NCBI GenBank assembly: GCA_963693285.1
Contig: OY848925.1
Location: forward strand, 1,170,817-1,234,816
DNA length: 64,000 bases
From: Xestospongia muta
Taxonomy: Eukaryota > Porifera > Demospongiae > Haplosclerida > Petrosiidae
Direction of reading: 5' to 3'
Positions 62,801 to 64,000 of the stretch are shown in pieces; the stretch's first letter is position 1, and each line of letters starts with the position of its first letter. The notes beneath the pieces were generated by a model. That model saw only the letters and a list, made by a program, of their open reading frames with translations, searched no databases and had not been told where the DNA came from. A program made the translations under genes and the position numbers.

Positions 62801-63722
62801 GTACTGGTTGGAGAACTACCTCCAGTTTGGGGAGATATTGAAGAATATCTGTTACATGCAAAACATGTTGTAGTATAGCAAACATTTAACTAACCTAACT
62901 GAACTACAGGCTTCATAGCATGACTATGTTCGGTTTTATACTTTAGTAGTTCCTCTTTGCAAATTAACAATTCCTTTCGTAGATTTTCTATCTCAAGAGT
63001 TTTAGCAGATAACATTCTGAGTTTCATGTTATCCAGAGTGTTGTCAAATTGGATTGACACATCCATTTTTGTTGGTGACTCTGTCTGTATAGCTATACTC
63101 TCTTTCTCAACCAATTTTACATAGAAAAAGAAATGCAAACAAAATTCTTAATTTAAGTGGCGATATTCATACAATAAATGTACATAGTATAGGAAAATAT
63201 GGGAACTTGAAAACAGTAAGGAAATATTTCCTCATTGTTTTCAAGCTCTAATATTCTCTTTCCTTTGTTTTAACCTTTATCTAATGGTTGGTGTTACAAT
63301 AGGAAAAAAACACTAAAATGCTAAATGCTTGTGATTACACTTATTTTTATTACTGAGATAGTAAAAAAATTACTCGGCATATTGAATAAATATAAAGTGG
63401 CATAGACTTTGTTACACAAGCAGTAATTTTTCTACTGCTATTCGCAGATATACAGCTACAGAAAAGTTGTAAAGATAATAGGTAGCTGGGAAATTACATA
63501 CAAAATAAAAAAATATATACATTGAAAGGTGTTGTTTGGTAATCAAGTCCACAGATAATTTTAAAATGGCAGAAATTATTATAATCAATCAATCCATTAG
63601 CCACTGCATAATATGAACTTCATATAGTATACTATGTTTATCTATTCACTCACTGTCATCTGGCAGTTCTATATCTATCACATCAACGGACCTTTCCTCC
63701 ATCTCAACTATTTGGGATAAAC
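59859..63722 (-). CDS. G8 (5' partial): coiled coil, death domain, mosaic ZU5, divergent beta-rich region, CARD-like protein
   Basis: Exons: 63722-63650 (link), about 63112-62895 (coiled coil, AIQTESP), 62848-62612 (death domain), about 62470-62408, 62041-61975 (basic, RKRPNQ...SKRQ), 61907-61837, 61741-61640, 61588-61001 (ZU5), about 60961-60850 (ELVVVKDLNVLKK), 60787-60643 (YVESRRDLEAGQQ...DGWEVF), about 60598-60409, 60350-60275 (a second basic exon, RKRPNQSLEELSLSKRQ) and 60175-59859 (CARD-like type II, ending DLSDMQ). The ZU5 exon matches the other genes only at its first 70 codons and then diverges. The acceptor of the coiled-coil exon reads TAA where relatives have TAG, so that exon may be skipped or mis-spliced. 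The 5' end runs into an inverted duplication at about 63757, so the start is missing. Confidence 0.7.
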
Positions 63723-63756
63723 CTGTATATAACATCATGCAGTGTTGTTATATTTT

Positions 63757-63999
63757 TTTAATACATAAATGATCCAGCCAATTTCTTGAAGAAGTCCTAT
63801 CATCTAAAGGACAATGTCTTATTTCCATTGAGTTCATATTCAATGTTATGATGCTATGTTATATGTATTGATATTATGTAGGTTTTTTCCAAATGGTTGA
63901 GATGGAGGAAGGATCACTTTTGTGATAGATATCAAAATGTCAGATGACAATGAGTGTATAGCAAGGCATAATACTGTATGAAGATGATATTATATATAG
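63757..63999 (+). pseudogene. inverted, degraded copy of array link exons
   Basis: The plus strand here matches the minus-strand exons 30352-30225 and 63722-63640: a basic exon (aataaatgatccag, with CGA changed to TGA) and a link exon (ccaaatggttgagatggagg) that also reads TGA. The donor of the link exon is lost (caatgagtg for cagtgagtg). Together with 63650-63722 it forms a diverged head-to-head inverted repeat at the window edge. Confidence 0.7.
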
Positions 64000-64000
64000 T

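Overview
The window is AT-rich animal DNA with many short introns (often 40-60 bp) bounded by GT/AG. It looks like a demosponge, most likely Amphimedon or a close relative. That rests on recognising ZU5, death-fold, CARD-like and coiled-coil modules of a kind expanded in sponges; no database search was possible. No bacterial operons, rRNA, tRNA or CRISPR were seen.

The window is a tandem array of eight related multi-exon genes, all on the minus strand, called G1 to G8 from left to right. G1 (184-5698) is a broken copy. G2 (8702-15900), G3 (17538-25249), G4 (26604-38477), G5 (38674-43247), G6 (44599-52504) and G7 (53549-57304) have visible first and last exons. G8 (59859-63722) is cut off 5' by an inverted duplication at the right edge. 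The full module order is: a tiny MSVSQGS leader exon, a helical death-like exon, several death-domain exons, short coiled-coil exons, another death domain, a basic KRP-type exon, a ZU5 exon, a beta-rich region, and a C-terminal CARD-like exon. Almost every module is a symmetric phase 1-1 exon, so modules can be dropped, doubled or swapped without changing frame. The 5' ends differ: MSVSQGS in G3, G4 and G6, a death domain plus helical domain in G2, a 2A-like ribosome-skipping leader in G5, and a GIY-YIG-like domain in G7. The set resembles adaptor or sensor proteins of an innate-immune or cell-death pathway; that role is inferred.

Most spacers between genes hold pieces of a plus-strand gene encoding a Ser/Thr/Pro-rich protein. 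The best copy is 43392-44365 and degraded copies lie near 7.8, 16.7-17.3, 25.9-26.4, 53.0-53.4 and 59.3-59.5 kb. The ancestral repeat unit was therefore a minus-strand death/ZU5/CARD gene plus this plus-strand partner.

The array shows recent turnover: a 660-bp palindrome, short palindromes, exon deletions, nonsense codons at former CGA codons, mosaic exons, a near-identical stretch of about 0.9 kb shared by G2 and G8 some 51 kb apart, an inserted element in a G4 intron, and a TA-flanked inverted-repeat transposon relic with a helix-turn-helix remnant. The most interesting points are the 2A leader spliced to death domains, the GIY-YIG-like fusion, and the shuffling of phase-1 modules.
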